DNA of 57,098 bases from the NCBI GenBank assembly GCA_017577715.1, contig PKRC01000011.1, positions 1-57,098 of the forward strand, read 5' to 3'. How positions within the stretch are numbered: the stretch's first letter is position 1; each line of letters begins with the position of its first letter. This stretch comes from Clostridia bacterium. Its GTDB lineage: Bacteria > Bacillota > Clostridia > Caldicoprobacterales > Caldicoprobacteraceae. Under the pieces are notes generated by a model that was given only the letters and a program-made list of their open reading frames with translations, had not been told where the DNA came from and did not search any database. The translations under genes and the position numbers were made by a program. Shown in pieces: positions 33,176 through 41,900 of this stretch.

Positions 33176-34417
33176 TCAATAAGATGAAAGATAGCGTTGC
33201 TGTTCCGGGCTCAAGCAATCGATGGTGATACCCATAGCATCGAGCTTCATCCGTGCCACCCTGTAATCAATGAAGTGCGGAACGCTATATACCCTCGGCT
33301 CCAGATTACCCTGGTTTTCAATCAAATACTGCACCGAAAGGGCCTGCAGGGCAAAGCTCATATCCATGATCTCGGCAGGATGCCCGTCGCCTGAAGCCAG
33401 GTTAACCAACCTTCCTTCAGCCAGGAGATTGAGCACCCGCCCATCCTTCATCACGTAGCCCTCAACATTAGAGCGCATCTGGCGCTTCTCCACAGCCAGG
33501 GCCTCCAGATCAGGCTTGCATATCTCAACATCGAAATGCCCCGCATTGGCCAGCAAAACTCCATCCTTCATCCTTTCAAAGTGCTCCCGCCTTATGACCT
33601 TGGTGCAGCCGGTGGTGGTTATAAATATATCGCCAATCTCGGCAGCCTCAAGCATGGTCATCACCCTAAACCCATCCATGACAGCCTCCAGGGCCTTTAT
33701 TGGGTCCACCTCGGTTATGATCACGTTTGCCCCGAGGCCTCTGGCCTTCATGGCCACCCCCTTGCCGCACCAGCCATACCCCGCCACCACCACGTTCTTG
33801 CCCGCGATGATGAGGTTTGTAGTGCGCATGATTCCATCCCATACCGATTGTCCCGTGCCATACCTATTGTCGAATAGGTATTTGCAGTAGGCATCGTTTA
33901 CGGCAATCATGGGAAATTTAAGCTTTCCTTCCCTTTCCCTGGCCCTCAATCTGAGGACGCCGGTGGTAGTCTCCTCGCAGCCGCCTATTATCCTGTCGCA
34001 CAATTCCTGGCGTGAAGAATGCAGCATAGCCACCAAGTCCCCTCCATCGTCGATGATGATATCGGGCTCTATATCCAGGGTCCTGCTCAAATGTTCCCTA
34101 TACTCTTCCTGGGTGGCACCGTGCCATGCATGAACTGTAAGGCCGTTCTTCACCAGCGCAGCTGCTACGGCATCCTGCGTGGACAGCGGATTGCTCCCCG
34201 TGACGGCAACTTGTGCACCGCCAGCCGCCAAAACCAGGCATAGATAAGCCGTCTTGGCCTCCAAATGGATCGATACGGCAATCCTCTTGCCCTTGAACGG
34301 TTTTGTCTGTTCAAATTCCTTTTCTAACTGATTAAGCAAGGGCATATAGCGCCTGACCCAGTCGATTCGCCTCTGACCCTCATCTGCAAGAGTTATATCC
34401 CTGATAGTGCTGTTCAT
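33176..34417 (-). CDS. ahcY: AhcY-type adenosylhomocysteinase (possibly S-inosylhomocysteine hydrolase)
   Basis: About 413 residues. It has STIRDITLADEGQRRIDWVR at the start, the substrate region NPLSTQDAVAAALVKNG, NAYCKYLFDNRYGTGQSVWD, NAD-binding VVVAGYGWCGKGVAMKARGL, and NAGHFDVEI. It lacks the insertions of eukaryotic enzymes and resembles the short archaeal/Thermotoga class. ATG 34417 has GGGGAGG 7 bases upstream; the frame stays open 12 codons further. Its neighbour is an SAH deaminase, so in vivo the substrate may be S-inosylhomocysteine rather than SAH, as shown in Methanocaldococcus. It yields homocysteine for methionine and SAM regeneration. Confidence 0.93.
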   Translation of the reverse strand: MNSTIRDITLADEGQRRIDWVRRYMPLLNQLEKEFEQTKPFKGKRIAVSIHLEAKTAYLCLVLAAGGAQVAVTGSNPLSTQDAVAAALVKNGLTVHAWHGATQEEYREHLSRTLDIEPDIIIDDGGDLVAMLHSSRQELCDRIIGGCEETTTGVLRLRAREREGKLKFPMIAVNDAYCKYLFDNRYGTGQSVWDGIMRTTNLIIAGKNVVVAGYGWCGKGVAMKARGLGANVIITEVDPIKALEAVMDGFRVMTMLEAAEIGDIFITTTGCTKVIRREHFERMKDGVLLANAGHFDVEICKPDLEALAVEKRQMRSNVEGYVMKDGRVLNLLAEGRLVNLASGDGHPAEIMDMSFALQALSVQYLIENQGNLEPRVYSVPHFIDYRVARMKLDAMGITIDCLSPEQQRYLSSY

Positions 34418-34544
34418 AAAAATGCCTCCCCGCATTGATTTTGTAAAATGCATTATAACTGTATTTTAGCACATTATCACAAAAACGTATTGTCAAATTC
34501 TAAACAAATGACAACCCTTATCCCTTTTCTTGGCATTGATAATA

Positions 34545-34583
34545 TGGTATAATTGATACAGCATCCCGTTTGCCGCTGTATCA
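34545..34583 (+). promoter_or_regulatory. extended -10 promoter with an overlapping inverted repeat
   Basis: TGGTATAAT (TGn-TATAAT, 34545-34553) is followed directly by TGATACAGC (34554-34562) and its inverse GCTGTATCA (34575-34583). A 9-bp palindrome over the transcription start is typical for an operator, though it could also form an RNA hairpin. The -35 region is weak. Confidence 0.55.
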
Positions 34584-34621
34584 TATCCAGAAATTATATC
34601 GGCATATATATTATACCGTAT

Positions 34622-34667
34622 TCCCTAGCGTTTTACTTCAACGGGAGTAAAAACGGATAGGGAGGAG
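34622..34667 (+). promoter_or_regulatory. hairpin that covers the ribosome site of the 34673 gene
   Basis: CGTTTTACT (34629-34637) pairs with AGTAAAAACG (34646-34655), extended by TCCCTA (34622-34627) with TAGGGA (34658-34663). The last arm overlaps GGGAGGAG, the Shine-Dalgarno of the next gene. The leader can therefore hide the ribosome site, suggesting translational control by temperature, a ligand or a protein. Confidence 0.55.
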
Positions 34668-34672
34668 TGGAT

Positions 34673-34966
34673 ATGGGGGCCCAGTATGTCAGGGAGTTTA
34701 ATGCAGATTTAGGAGAGCTTTCATTGTTTACAGGCGGCAAACATTGGAAAAGATTTCATGCAAGCAAGATAGTTAAATTTCAACGCACCAGCAGTATAAA
34801 GAAAGTATTGTTTTTCTCCAAACCCGTTGAAAGGATAGAAATTCACATTCAGGGCGAAGAAGAACCTTACATTATCGAAAAAGGCGTAGTAAGGGATGAT
34901 TTCCAGTGGATCGTTGACGTGCTCAAGAGGTTTGCAGAAAAGAATAAGGTGCCTTTCAACGAGTAA
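34673..34966 (+). CDS. conserved-looking small protein of unknown function
   Basis: A 97-residue soluble protein (MGAQYVREFNADLGELSLFT ... SIKKVLFFSKPVERIEIHIQ ... WIVDVLKRFAEKNKVPF). The middle alternates hydrophobic and charged residues like a small beta sheet, and the end is a helix. There is no signal or membrane segment. ATG 34673 with GGGAGGAG upstream is preferred to GTG 34667. It stands alone on the plus strand with its own promoter, leader hairpin and terminator, which argues for a real, regulated gene. I do not recognise a family. Confidence 0.7.
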   Translation: MGAQYVREFNADLGELSLFTGGKHWKRFHASKIVKFQRTSSIKKVLFFSKPVERIEIHIQGEEEPYIIEKGVVRDDFQWIVDVLKRFAEKNKVPFNE

Positions 34967-34990
34967 AGTCCAGGCGAAACACCTGGACTT
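34966..34990 (+). terminator. terminator of the 34673 gene
   Basis: AAGTCCAGG / CCTGGACTT hairpin beginning inside the stop codon, followed by TTCTCATTTTATTT. Confidence 0.85.
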
Positions 34991-35017
34991 CTCATTTTAT
35001 TTGGCATATATCTAACT

Positions 35018-35575
35018 TTATGCGGTATAATCGCCAGATGAATCCTCTTTCACATAGAAGTTGGACTTGCTCGCCTTATACAGCACTCCTACAATCACCA
35101 GAGAAATTACAAGCTCTACGAGCAGAAAAGAGCCATTGTAAAGTATGGAGTACACCCATGGGCTCTGCCCTTCTGGAGCATAGCTGGCAAACACCACTAC
35201 GCCAGATATGACATGGCATATGAACCTCCCAAGCACTCCGAGGAAAGCACCGGCCATTACGCCCAACATGCCCTTATGCCTGAAGAGGCCTGCCAAACCC
35301 AGACAGGCAAATGCTATGACATAATCAAATAGTATGGATACTATATGGAAGCTGTATTTTTCCCCTAGGATGAACTGTAAAATCCCATAAACCATACCGG
35401 CCAGCAGTCCCCTGAGAGTACCCCACCTAAAAGCAAAGACAAAGATGGGTATCATAGAACCTGCTGTGACAGAGCCGCCCTGCGGCATCTCAAATAGTTT
35501 AGCATAGCTTAGCACTTGCGCCAGGGCTATCATCATCCCGGCTTCCACAAGCATCCTGGTGTTTACTTTTTTCAT
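35018..35575 (-). CDS. thiT: ThiT, thiamine-binding S component of an ECF transporter
   Basis: A 185-residue membrane protein with six hydrophobic segments and the ThiT pattern: LVEAGMMIALAQVLSYAKLF, PQGGSVTAGSMIPIFVFAFR, GMVYGILQFILGEKYSFHIV, and SGVVVFASYAPEGQSPWVYS, which contribute aromatic thiamine ligands. It captures thiamine outside the cell and works with a shared EcfA/EcfT energising module encoded elsewhere. The ATG at 35575 is chosen by alignment, with GAGAGGATGAA upstream; the longer frame to 35650 overlaps the riboswitch terminator. It is controlled by the TPP riboswitch. Confidence 0.95.
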   Translation of the reverse strand: MKKVNTRMLVEAGMMIALAQVLSYAKLFEMPQGGSVTAGSMIPIFVFAFRWGTLRGLLAGMVYGILQFILGEKYSFHIVSILFDYVIAFACLGLAGLFRHKGMLGVMAGAFLGVLGRFICHVISGVVVFASYAPEGQSPWVYSILYNGSFLLVELVISLVIVGVLYKASKSNFYVKEDSSGDYTA

Positions 35576-35602
35576 TTCATCCTCTCCTCCCTCTTTACGG
35601 GG

Positions 35603-35641
35603 AGAAAAAAAGACTACATGCCAACATAAGGACATGTAGTC
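35603..35641 (-). terminator. TPP-riboswitch terminator before thiT
   Basis: GACTACATG / CATGTAGTC hairpin (35641-35612) followed on the minus strand by seven T residues, between the riboswitch and the thiT ribosome site. It implies that TPP causes transcription termination. Confidence 0.85.
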
Positions 35642-35649
35642 CCCTTCCA

Positions 35650-35742
35650 CAATTGGCTCCCTACGCTGGCATTACCCAGATCAGGTTCATCGGGTCGGAG
35701 TGCATTGCAACTCCCTCTCAGCCGAATTGCTTCAGCTCCCCG
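35650..35742 (-). promoter_or_regulatory. TPP (thiamine pyrophosphate) riboswitch
   Basis: The minus-strand RNA contains the conserved CTGAGAGGG, ACCCGATGAACCTGATCTGG and GTAATGCCAGCGTAGGGA segments in order, with closing helix GGGGAGCTGAA. These are the THI-element landmarks. It lies directly before the terminator and thiT. Confidence 0.96.
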
Positions 35743-35867
35743 TTTAATATTAAATTTTTATTTAGTATATGATAGCATCTATACGCATAATTGTCCAGAT
35801 CCAATAATCGAGATTTTTCTCTCATAGCCTCAACAAGCTCGGTAAAAGCTCAATAAATGCTTATTTT

Positions 35868-38162
35868 CTACTTCTCTTTGGGTTCCACATATACCACTAC
35901 ATTTCCATCTATTACCTGGGTGCTTACCTGCTGGCCATTTGCCAAGATTTTTTCTATACCCTTTAATCCTTCAAAGGCTATCCTAAACCTCTTTTGCCCT
36001 TCATGATATCCGTAATGCAACCTTTCCATTTCTATGTTCACGGCGTTCCCGTCTTTTTGGTATCTTATTTTATATAAATTGTACTTTCCACTCTTATAAT
36101 TTTCCGTAACCATGTCATCTTCATAGTAGACATATTCCGCCTGCACAGCCCCCGGGAAAACATGGAATTCAACTTTTATGCCATCGGCAGTACAGTTTAC
36201 GGGCTCAGCCATGGGTATTATGGCTCCGGCTTTAACAAAAAGGGGCATTTTATCCAGCGGCGCTTCAACGAGGTGATACTTGCCGCCTTCATATTCTTTC
36301 CCCGTCCACCAGTCTATCCAGCTGCCCTGCGGCAAATACACCGCCCTTACGGTCCTGCCGGGTTCGTATACGGGGGCTCCAAGGATGTTATCGCCCAGCA
36401 TAAACTGGTCAAATATGGAATAAGTGTTTTCATCATCGGGATACTCCAGAACAAGGGGCCTTAATACCGGCAAACCGCTATGGTGCGATTGATAAAACAA
36501 ATTATAGATGTAGGGCAACAACCTATACCTCAACTTTATAAACTGGGTAGCAATCTCCTGTGCGCGCCGTCCAAAGGCCCAGGGTTCCTGGTCCCTCATC
36601 CCTACCGCATTATGATTCCTGCAAAACGGATAGAATATCCCTACCTGAATCCATCTTATAAACAGTTCTTCATTGCAATCGTCGCCAAATCCCCCTATAT
36701 CCGCACCGCAGAACGGCTCTCCCGATAGCCCTATATTTAAAAGCATAGGAATGGAAAGCTTGAGATGATCCCAGCAACTCCTATTATCTCCTGTCCATAT
36801 GGCGGCGTACCTCTGGATCCCCGAAAAAGCCGCCCTCGTCAATATAAAAGGCCTTTGGTTGGGCCTAAACCGAAGAAACGCATCCTTGGTGGCCATAGCC
36901 ATATTAAGAGCATAGACGTTGTGAAACTGGGCATGGGTTATGGGTCGGCCATCGTTTAAATGTATCATGTCCTCAGGCATGGTTTTAGAAGGAGTATACA
37001 TAACCGACGGCTCATTCATGTCGTTCCATATACCGTCTATTCCCATTTCAAGAAACTCCCTGTGCTTTTCGGCCCACCACTTTCTCACATCGCTCCTTGA
37101 AAAGTCTGGAAAACATGAATCCCCAGGCCATACCTTCCCTACAAACGGCAAACCGTTTCTATCGGTAACAAAATATCGGTTTTCAATGCCTTCTTTAAAC
37201 ACACTATAGCTTTCATCCACCTTGATGCCCGGGTCTATAATGGTTACCACCTTAAATCCCATATCTTTCAACCGCTCCAGCATGCCCTTAACATCTGGAA
37301 ATCTTTCTTTATCAAAAGTAAACACCCTGTAGCCGTCCATATAATGTATATCCAAATATATGGCATCGCATGGAATACCCTTCTCTCTAAAAGTCATGGC
37401 CAGCTGTTCCACCTTGCTCTGGGGGTAATAGCTGTACTTGCTCTGATGATATCCCAGAGCCCATATAGGTGGCAGGTCTATCCGTCCCGTAATGTCGGTA
37501 TATCCCTTTATTATATCCTTCATGGTCTGGCCATATATGAAGAAGAAACTCAACGGCCCATTTTCAGCCCCAAATTCGACCCTGCTGCTGTCGCTTTTAC
37601 CCATGTCAAAGTAAGTCCTGAACGTGTTATCAAAATATATGCCATAACAACCCTGCCGATTAAAGCCTATATAAAAAGGAAAACTGGCGTAAAGTGGATC
37701 GGTAGATTCAGTATGGGGTTCGTAGCAGTCGGTATTCCACATAGTGTATCTGGCTCCTCTTTTATTTAAGAAACCGGTTTTCTCCCCCAAACCGTAAAAA
37801 TACTCATCTTCCCTTATACTTATGGTGCATGACCTCTTGTCTTCTTCCAAAGTCAATTCTATATCATCAAGCTTTAACCCGTATTTGCCCTCTATTTGCA
37901 TATTGCAGTTGTTTTTATTCACCTTTAGGCACAACAGATCGGTGGAAATCAAGATGCAATCTTCTTTTTCATCAACATTATACTCTACATTTTTGTCTTT
38001 ATCTTTCATAACTACCGCCTGGCTATAAAAGTCCTTCATCCCATGCGTGACATTTACATTTATTATACCTTCATCAAATATCTCGAAATATATACAGGCA
38101 TTTTCGGTTTCTAGAACCACAACGTTTTCCGTAACTTTGAATGTTCTTACTTTCTCCAACAT
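35868..38162 (-). CDS. GH31 alpha-glucosidase
   Basis: About 764 residues, no signal peptide. An N-terminal beta domain (1-~240) precedes the barrel with WALGYHQSKYSYYPQSKVEQ, IYLDIHYMDGYRVFTFD, and the GH31 nucleophile motif GIWNDMNEPSVMY. A later GADIGGFGDDCNEELFIRWI supplies the acid/base region, followed by a C-terminal beta domain. It removes glucose from maltooligosaccharides in the cytoplasm. ATG 38162 is preferred because AAGGAGG lies 12 bases upstream; an ATG at 38192 lies before that site. It is the last gene of the starch operon, 230 bp past the amylopullulanase tail. Confidence 0.94.
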   Translation of the reverse strand: MLEKVRTFKVTENVVVLETENACIYFEIFDEGIINVNVTHGMKDFYSQAVVMKDKDKNVEYNVDEKEDCILISTDLLCLKVNKNNCNMQIEGKYGLKLDDIELTLEEDKRSCTISIREDEYFYGLGEKTGFLNKRGARYTMWNTDCYEPHTESTDPLYASFPFYIGFNRQGCYGIYFDNTFRTYFDMGKSDSSRVEFGAENGPLSFFFIYGQTMKDIIKGYTDITGRIDLPPIWALGYHQSKYSYYPQSKVEQLAMTFREKGIPCDAIYLDIHYMDGYRVFTFDKERFPDVKGMLERLKDMGFKVVTIIDPGIKVDESYSVFKEGIENRYFVTDRNGLPFVGKVWPGDSCFPDFSRSDVRKWWAEKHREFLEMGIDGIWNDMNEPSVMYTPSKTMPEDMIHLNDGRPITHAQFHNVYALNMAMATKDAFLRFRPNQRPFILTRAAFSGIQRYAAIWTGDNRSCWDHLKLSIPMLLNIGLSGEPFCGADIGGFGDDCNEELFIRWIQVGIFYPFCRNHNAVGMRDQEPWAFGRRAQEIATQFIKLRYRLLPYIYNLFYQSHHSGLPVLRPLVLEYPDDENTYSIFDQFMLGDNILGAPVYEPGRTVRAVYLPQGSWIDWWTGKEYEGGKYHLVEAPLDKMPLFVKAGAIIPMAEPVNCTADGIKVEFHVFPGAVQAEYVYYEDDMVTENYKSGKYNLYKIRYQKDGNAVNIEMERLHYGYHEGQKRFRIAFEGLKGIEKILANGQQVSTQVIDGNVVVYVEPKEK

Positions 38163-38238
38163 TTGTTCTATTTCCCTCCTTCGAATGTTCATGTCGCCAT
38201 CTTGATAAAAGTGGTTTTGCTGTTCCCCTCACTAAATT

Positions 38239-38286
38239 AATTTTGGTAAAGATACCGGTAACTTCACCGGCGTCGTTACCAAAATT
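38239..38286 (-). repeat. nested inverted repeat between amylopullulanase and GH31 gene
   Basis: AATTTTGGTAA and TTACCAAAATT flank an inner CCGGT/ACCGG pair. On the minus strand this folds into a hairpin of about 48 bases between the two genes, without a clear T run. It may be an mRNA processing or attenuation element, or a weak terminator. Confidence 0.55.
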
Positions 38287-38390
38287 ATAGCGCCTGCAAC
38301 ATAAGAATTAAAATAATCCGATTAAAATTATCTTGGCCGACAGGTGTTGTTGATATTAATATAGATTCAGTACATTTGTATTTTTACCTA

Positions 38391-38741
38391 TTATTGCTGT
38401 AACTTTATTGTATCACATTTTTGACGACTTTTACCCTTCCACAACACGCAAGCTCCTATAAGAATTAACATAAATCCTGTTGCAAGAATTATATTCAAAT
38501 CCATCCACCGACCTGTTTGTACAATTTTATTCTCTTTAGACAAGTCATCTTCCTCTTGTGCTCCATCTGTTGTTTCCTGACCATCTATTTCATCGGGCTT
38601 AGTAACCTGTTCTGGCTCCCTGCTTTCGTTTGATTGATCAGTATCTCCTAACTGCTCGCTTTCCTCAATCTCACTGTCCTCATCTGGCCTGCTAATTTCC
38701 CCTGGTTGCTCCCCTTCTCCCCGTCTATCGGTATCACCTGG
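38391..38741 (-). pseudogene. out-of-reach C-terminal tail of the amylopullulanase: linker plus LPXTG-like wall anchor
   Basis: Immediately after the TAG at 38744-38742 the same frame runs open for 116 codons to TAA 38393-38391. It begins with one more copy of the linker repeat (PGDTDRRGEGEQPG), then acidic and Q/E/D-rich sequence. It ends with a sortase-type anchor: the pentapeptide IVQTG, a hydrophobic helix (LNIILATGFMLILIGACVLW) and a basic tail (KGKSRQK). The stop codon replaces a CAG that is present in the other repeat copies. Without readthrough the enzyme would lose its anchor and be freely secreted. Confidence 0.85.
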
Positions 38742-38906
38742 CTACTCCCCTTCTTCCGGCCTACCGGTATCACCTGGCTGCTCCCCTTCTCCCGGCCTAC
38801 CGGTATCACCTGGCTGCTCCCCTTCTCCCGGCCTACCGGTATCACCTGGCTGCTCCCCTTCTCCCGGCCTACCGGTATCACCTGGCTGCTCCCCTTCTCC
38901 CGGCCT
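38727..38906 (-). repeat. five tandem 36-bp repeats coding for a Pro/Gly/Glu linker
   Basis: Four almost identical 36-bp units (38763-38906) and a fifth, diverged unit (38727-38762) encode 12-residue repeats GRPGEGEQPGDT. The diverged unit contains the TAG and a CCC to TCC change (P-E-E-G-E). Near-identity points to recent expansion by slippage. It is a wall-spanning linker, not a CRISPR array. Confidence 0.93.
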
Positions 38907-41900
38907 ACCGGTATCATCCTCGCTGGGTTGATCAGCCTGAGTATCCTTTCTAATGACAGTTATAGAGATATCCTTGATAAGCTCTTGATCACTATTTCCA
39001 TTACTGGGCTCCACATGTATATTTATGACGTTTGTACCGTATTCCACTGGAACTGATCTGATGAACTGGCCATTTTCTTCCTGGATAAATGTCTCACTAT
39101 AAGTATCCCTGTTTATAGTAACCCTTGCACCTTTATACGTATTGCCCTTAATCTCTATTTCAAGTATATCGGCATCCACAATGGTATTATTCTCCGGATA
39201 GTAAATGTATAGCGGTATATCCCTCCATCTACACACGATATCGTTTACCACCATCCTGTTAGAACCTTGATTTGTGATTGTGATTTTCCTGTTATCTATT
39301 TCTTCACCGTATTCACCCTTCTCTACATTATTCCAGCTCCCTCTAGCATATTTATACTCCAGTTGCGTACCTTGGTCCAAGATAAAGGTAATACTATAAG
39401 TATGAGAATCTACTTTTTCCATTCTGTTGGCAGCCGGATCCCAAAAATATCCCGGAAAATTCCCTGCAATATTTACCCCGTCATCTGGAGTATAATCGGG
39501 CACGGTAACGTTGAAAGTTACCTCCACTTGTACCAAGTCTGGCGTAGCCTTTACCACATTTGAAGCGCTTCTGTTAAATGAGGTATCAAAAGCCACAACT
39601 TTATAATAATATTCGTTGCCGTTTGATACATCTTTGTCGACATATTTAAGATCATCATATACAGTTGAAATTCTAACAAAAGGCCCATTTTCCTCTAAAG
39701 CCCTGTAAATTTCGTAACCATAAACCTTGACATCATCTTCCGAAGCGCTCCAGCTAAGCGTAACTGCCAACGATTCTACTGGTGGTTCCAGCAAAACGGG
39801 AGCAGTCGGAGGATTTATGTCTTCCGAGTGAATAACGTTAAACTTCTTGGTCTCAGTTACCGTCCAATCCTGCCCCTGGTTAGAAGAAAAACGCATCTTA
39901 TATTCCCACGTTCCTGTAAAATCAGGCACAAATTGCGCCATATATAAATCATTATTCCCGGAATCTCCCACGTATATCGCGTTGATCCACTTCCAATCGG
40001 TATTTACCTGAATACCATCTACATCAGCACCATCCCCCGCATATCTGTATCCCAGCTGGGCTATCATGTTTTCTCCTTGACCTGCACCATCAGTGAGTCC
40101 CTCAGCCCACACCTCAGCGTACACCTTCACAATATTTTCTACACCTATTACATGCTCCCCAATCTCCGACAGATTACCGGCCCAACCAATAGCAATAGCA
40201 GGGTAGGCTTCTACTTCGTCGCTCATGGCACTTTCATTACCATATTCATCTACTGCAGTCACTGAATAGACATATCTCAATCCATTAATAACTTCACTAT
40301 CCGTATAGCTAGTTCCCTCAATGTTACAAGCTATCTTTTCATAAAGCCCACCCTTAATTGTAGAACGATATACGTTATAGCTTTTAGCTCCAGCTACGGG
40401 ACTCCATTCAAGCGTCACCCAGCCTTTTCCCGAAGTCGCTTTTAAATTGGTTACGGATGCGGGAGCCGTTAAATCTTGCCCTGATACTGATATGAGCATA
40501 GCACCACTCATAGCTCCAACTTCTATGACGACTTTCCCATCTTCAACCACATATGATTTCCCGCTTAAGGCATCTTTGAATTCCACTCCATCTCTTATAA
40601 ATTTTCTTGTATCTATAGTTATACGAGTTGGCTCGCCTTTATTGACCACTACAATGGCAGCGCTATCAGCATATTCATTCCCAAACGCATCCTTACCATT
40701 GATAATCCTTCTTCCATAAGCATAAACGTCACCTTGGGCATACAGCGTTTGAAGGTCACCAGTTTTTAAAACCTGATTTTCATTTCTTATGCTTATTACT
40801 TTTTTAAAGAACTCCTGAAGCTCAGTATTTTCCTTTCCCCACGGGAATGTTCTCCTGCAATCGGGGTCCTTACCTCCGGATAAACCTGCCTCATCCCCAT
40901 AATAGATGGAAGGCATTCCTGGGTATCCCATCTGGAGTATTGTGGCCAATTTTAACCTCTTTATTGCCTGTTCTTTGGCCTCCTGCGAATTTTTCCCTTC
41001 ATCAGCAGAGTCGTATCCAAATACCGTTAATATCCTCATGGTGTCATGGGAACCTAAGAGATTCATCGTTGAGTAGAACACAGGCAATGGGTATCTCTCA
41101 TATATGCTCATGAGCCTTTCATCCAATTTCTCCGCATCTATGGGGGTATGGGTTACATTTCCATCATAGAAGGTTTCATCCAGTATAAAGCTAATAACAG
41201 CATTCCTGAAAAGGTAGTTCATAACAGAATTAAACGAGTTTCCTAGTAATTCCAAAGAGGCATCCTCCCATAGCTCCGCAATCATAGGCGCACCTGGTTT
41301 AACTGTATCGATAGCCTTCCTGAAGTGAGCCCAGAAATCACCTGCCACTTCATTGGCAACATCCAACCTCCAGCCATCAGCACCGGCATCCCGATCGCCA
41401 TCAGGATTAAGCCAGTATTTAGCTACCGCTTCTTCATCGTTTATGATAAAGTTTGCCCAGCTTTCTACGTTATACTCGCTCCCGTTCACGCTCCTTATTA
41501 CGGGCATGCTATCGAATCCCCACCACCCATCATAGCTACCATCGTCCCTTATCTCGTACCATTCGCTATATGGGGATTGCACCTTTAATCTCCATGCCTG
41601 ATAAGCCCCAATCCCCGTATCCAAATACTTGCCGTACCTGTCAAAATATATACTATCATCGCTTGTATGATTAAAAACACCGTCTAGAATGACCTTTATT
41701 CCTCTCGCATGCGCCTCTCTCATCAACTCTTTAAATGTATCCAAATCTCCCAATAGTTCATCTATCTTTTTATAATCGCTGGTATCATATCTATGATTGG
41801 AGGGTGACTGAAATATAGGATTGAGATAAATCACCGATATACCCAACTCTTTTAAATAATCTAGCTTTTCAATTATTCCCTGTAGATCTCCCCCAAAAAA

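Noticed and set aside
38727..38906. Regular 36-bp repeats resembling a CRISPR array
   Set aside because: The units are directly tandem without spacers, are in frame, and encode a protein linker; no cas genes are near.
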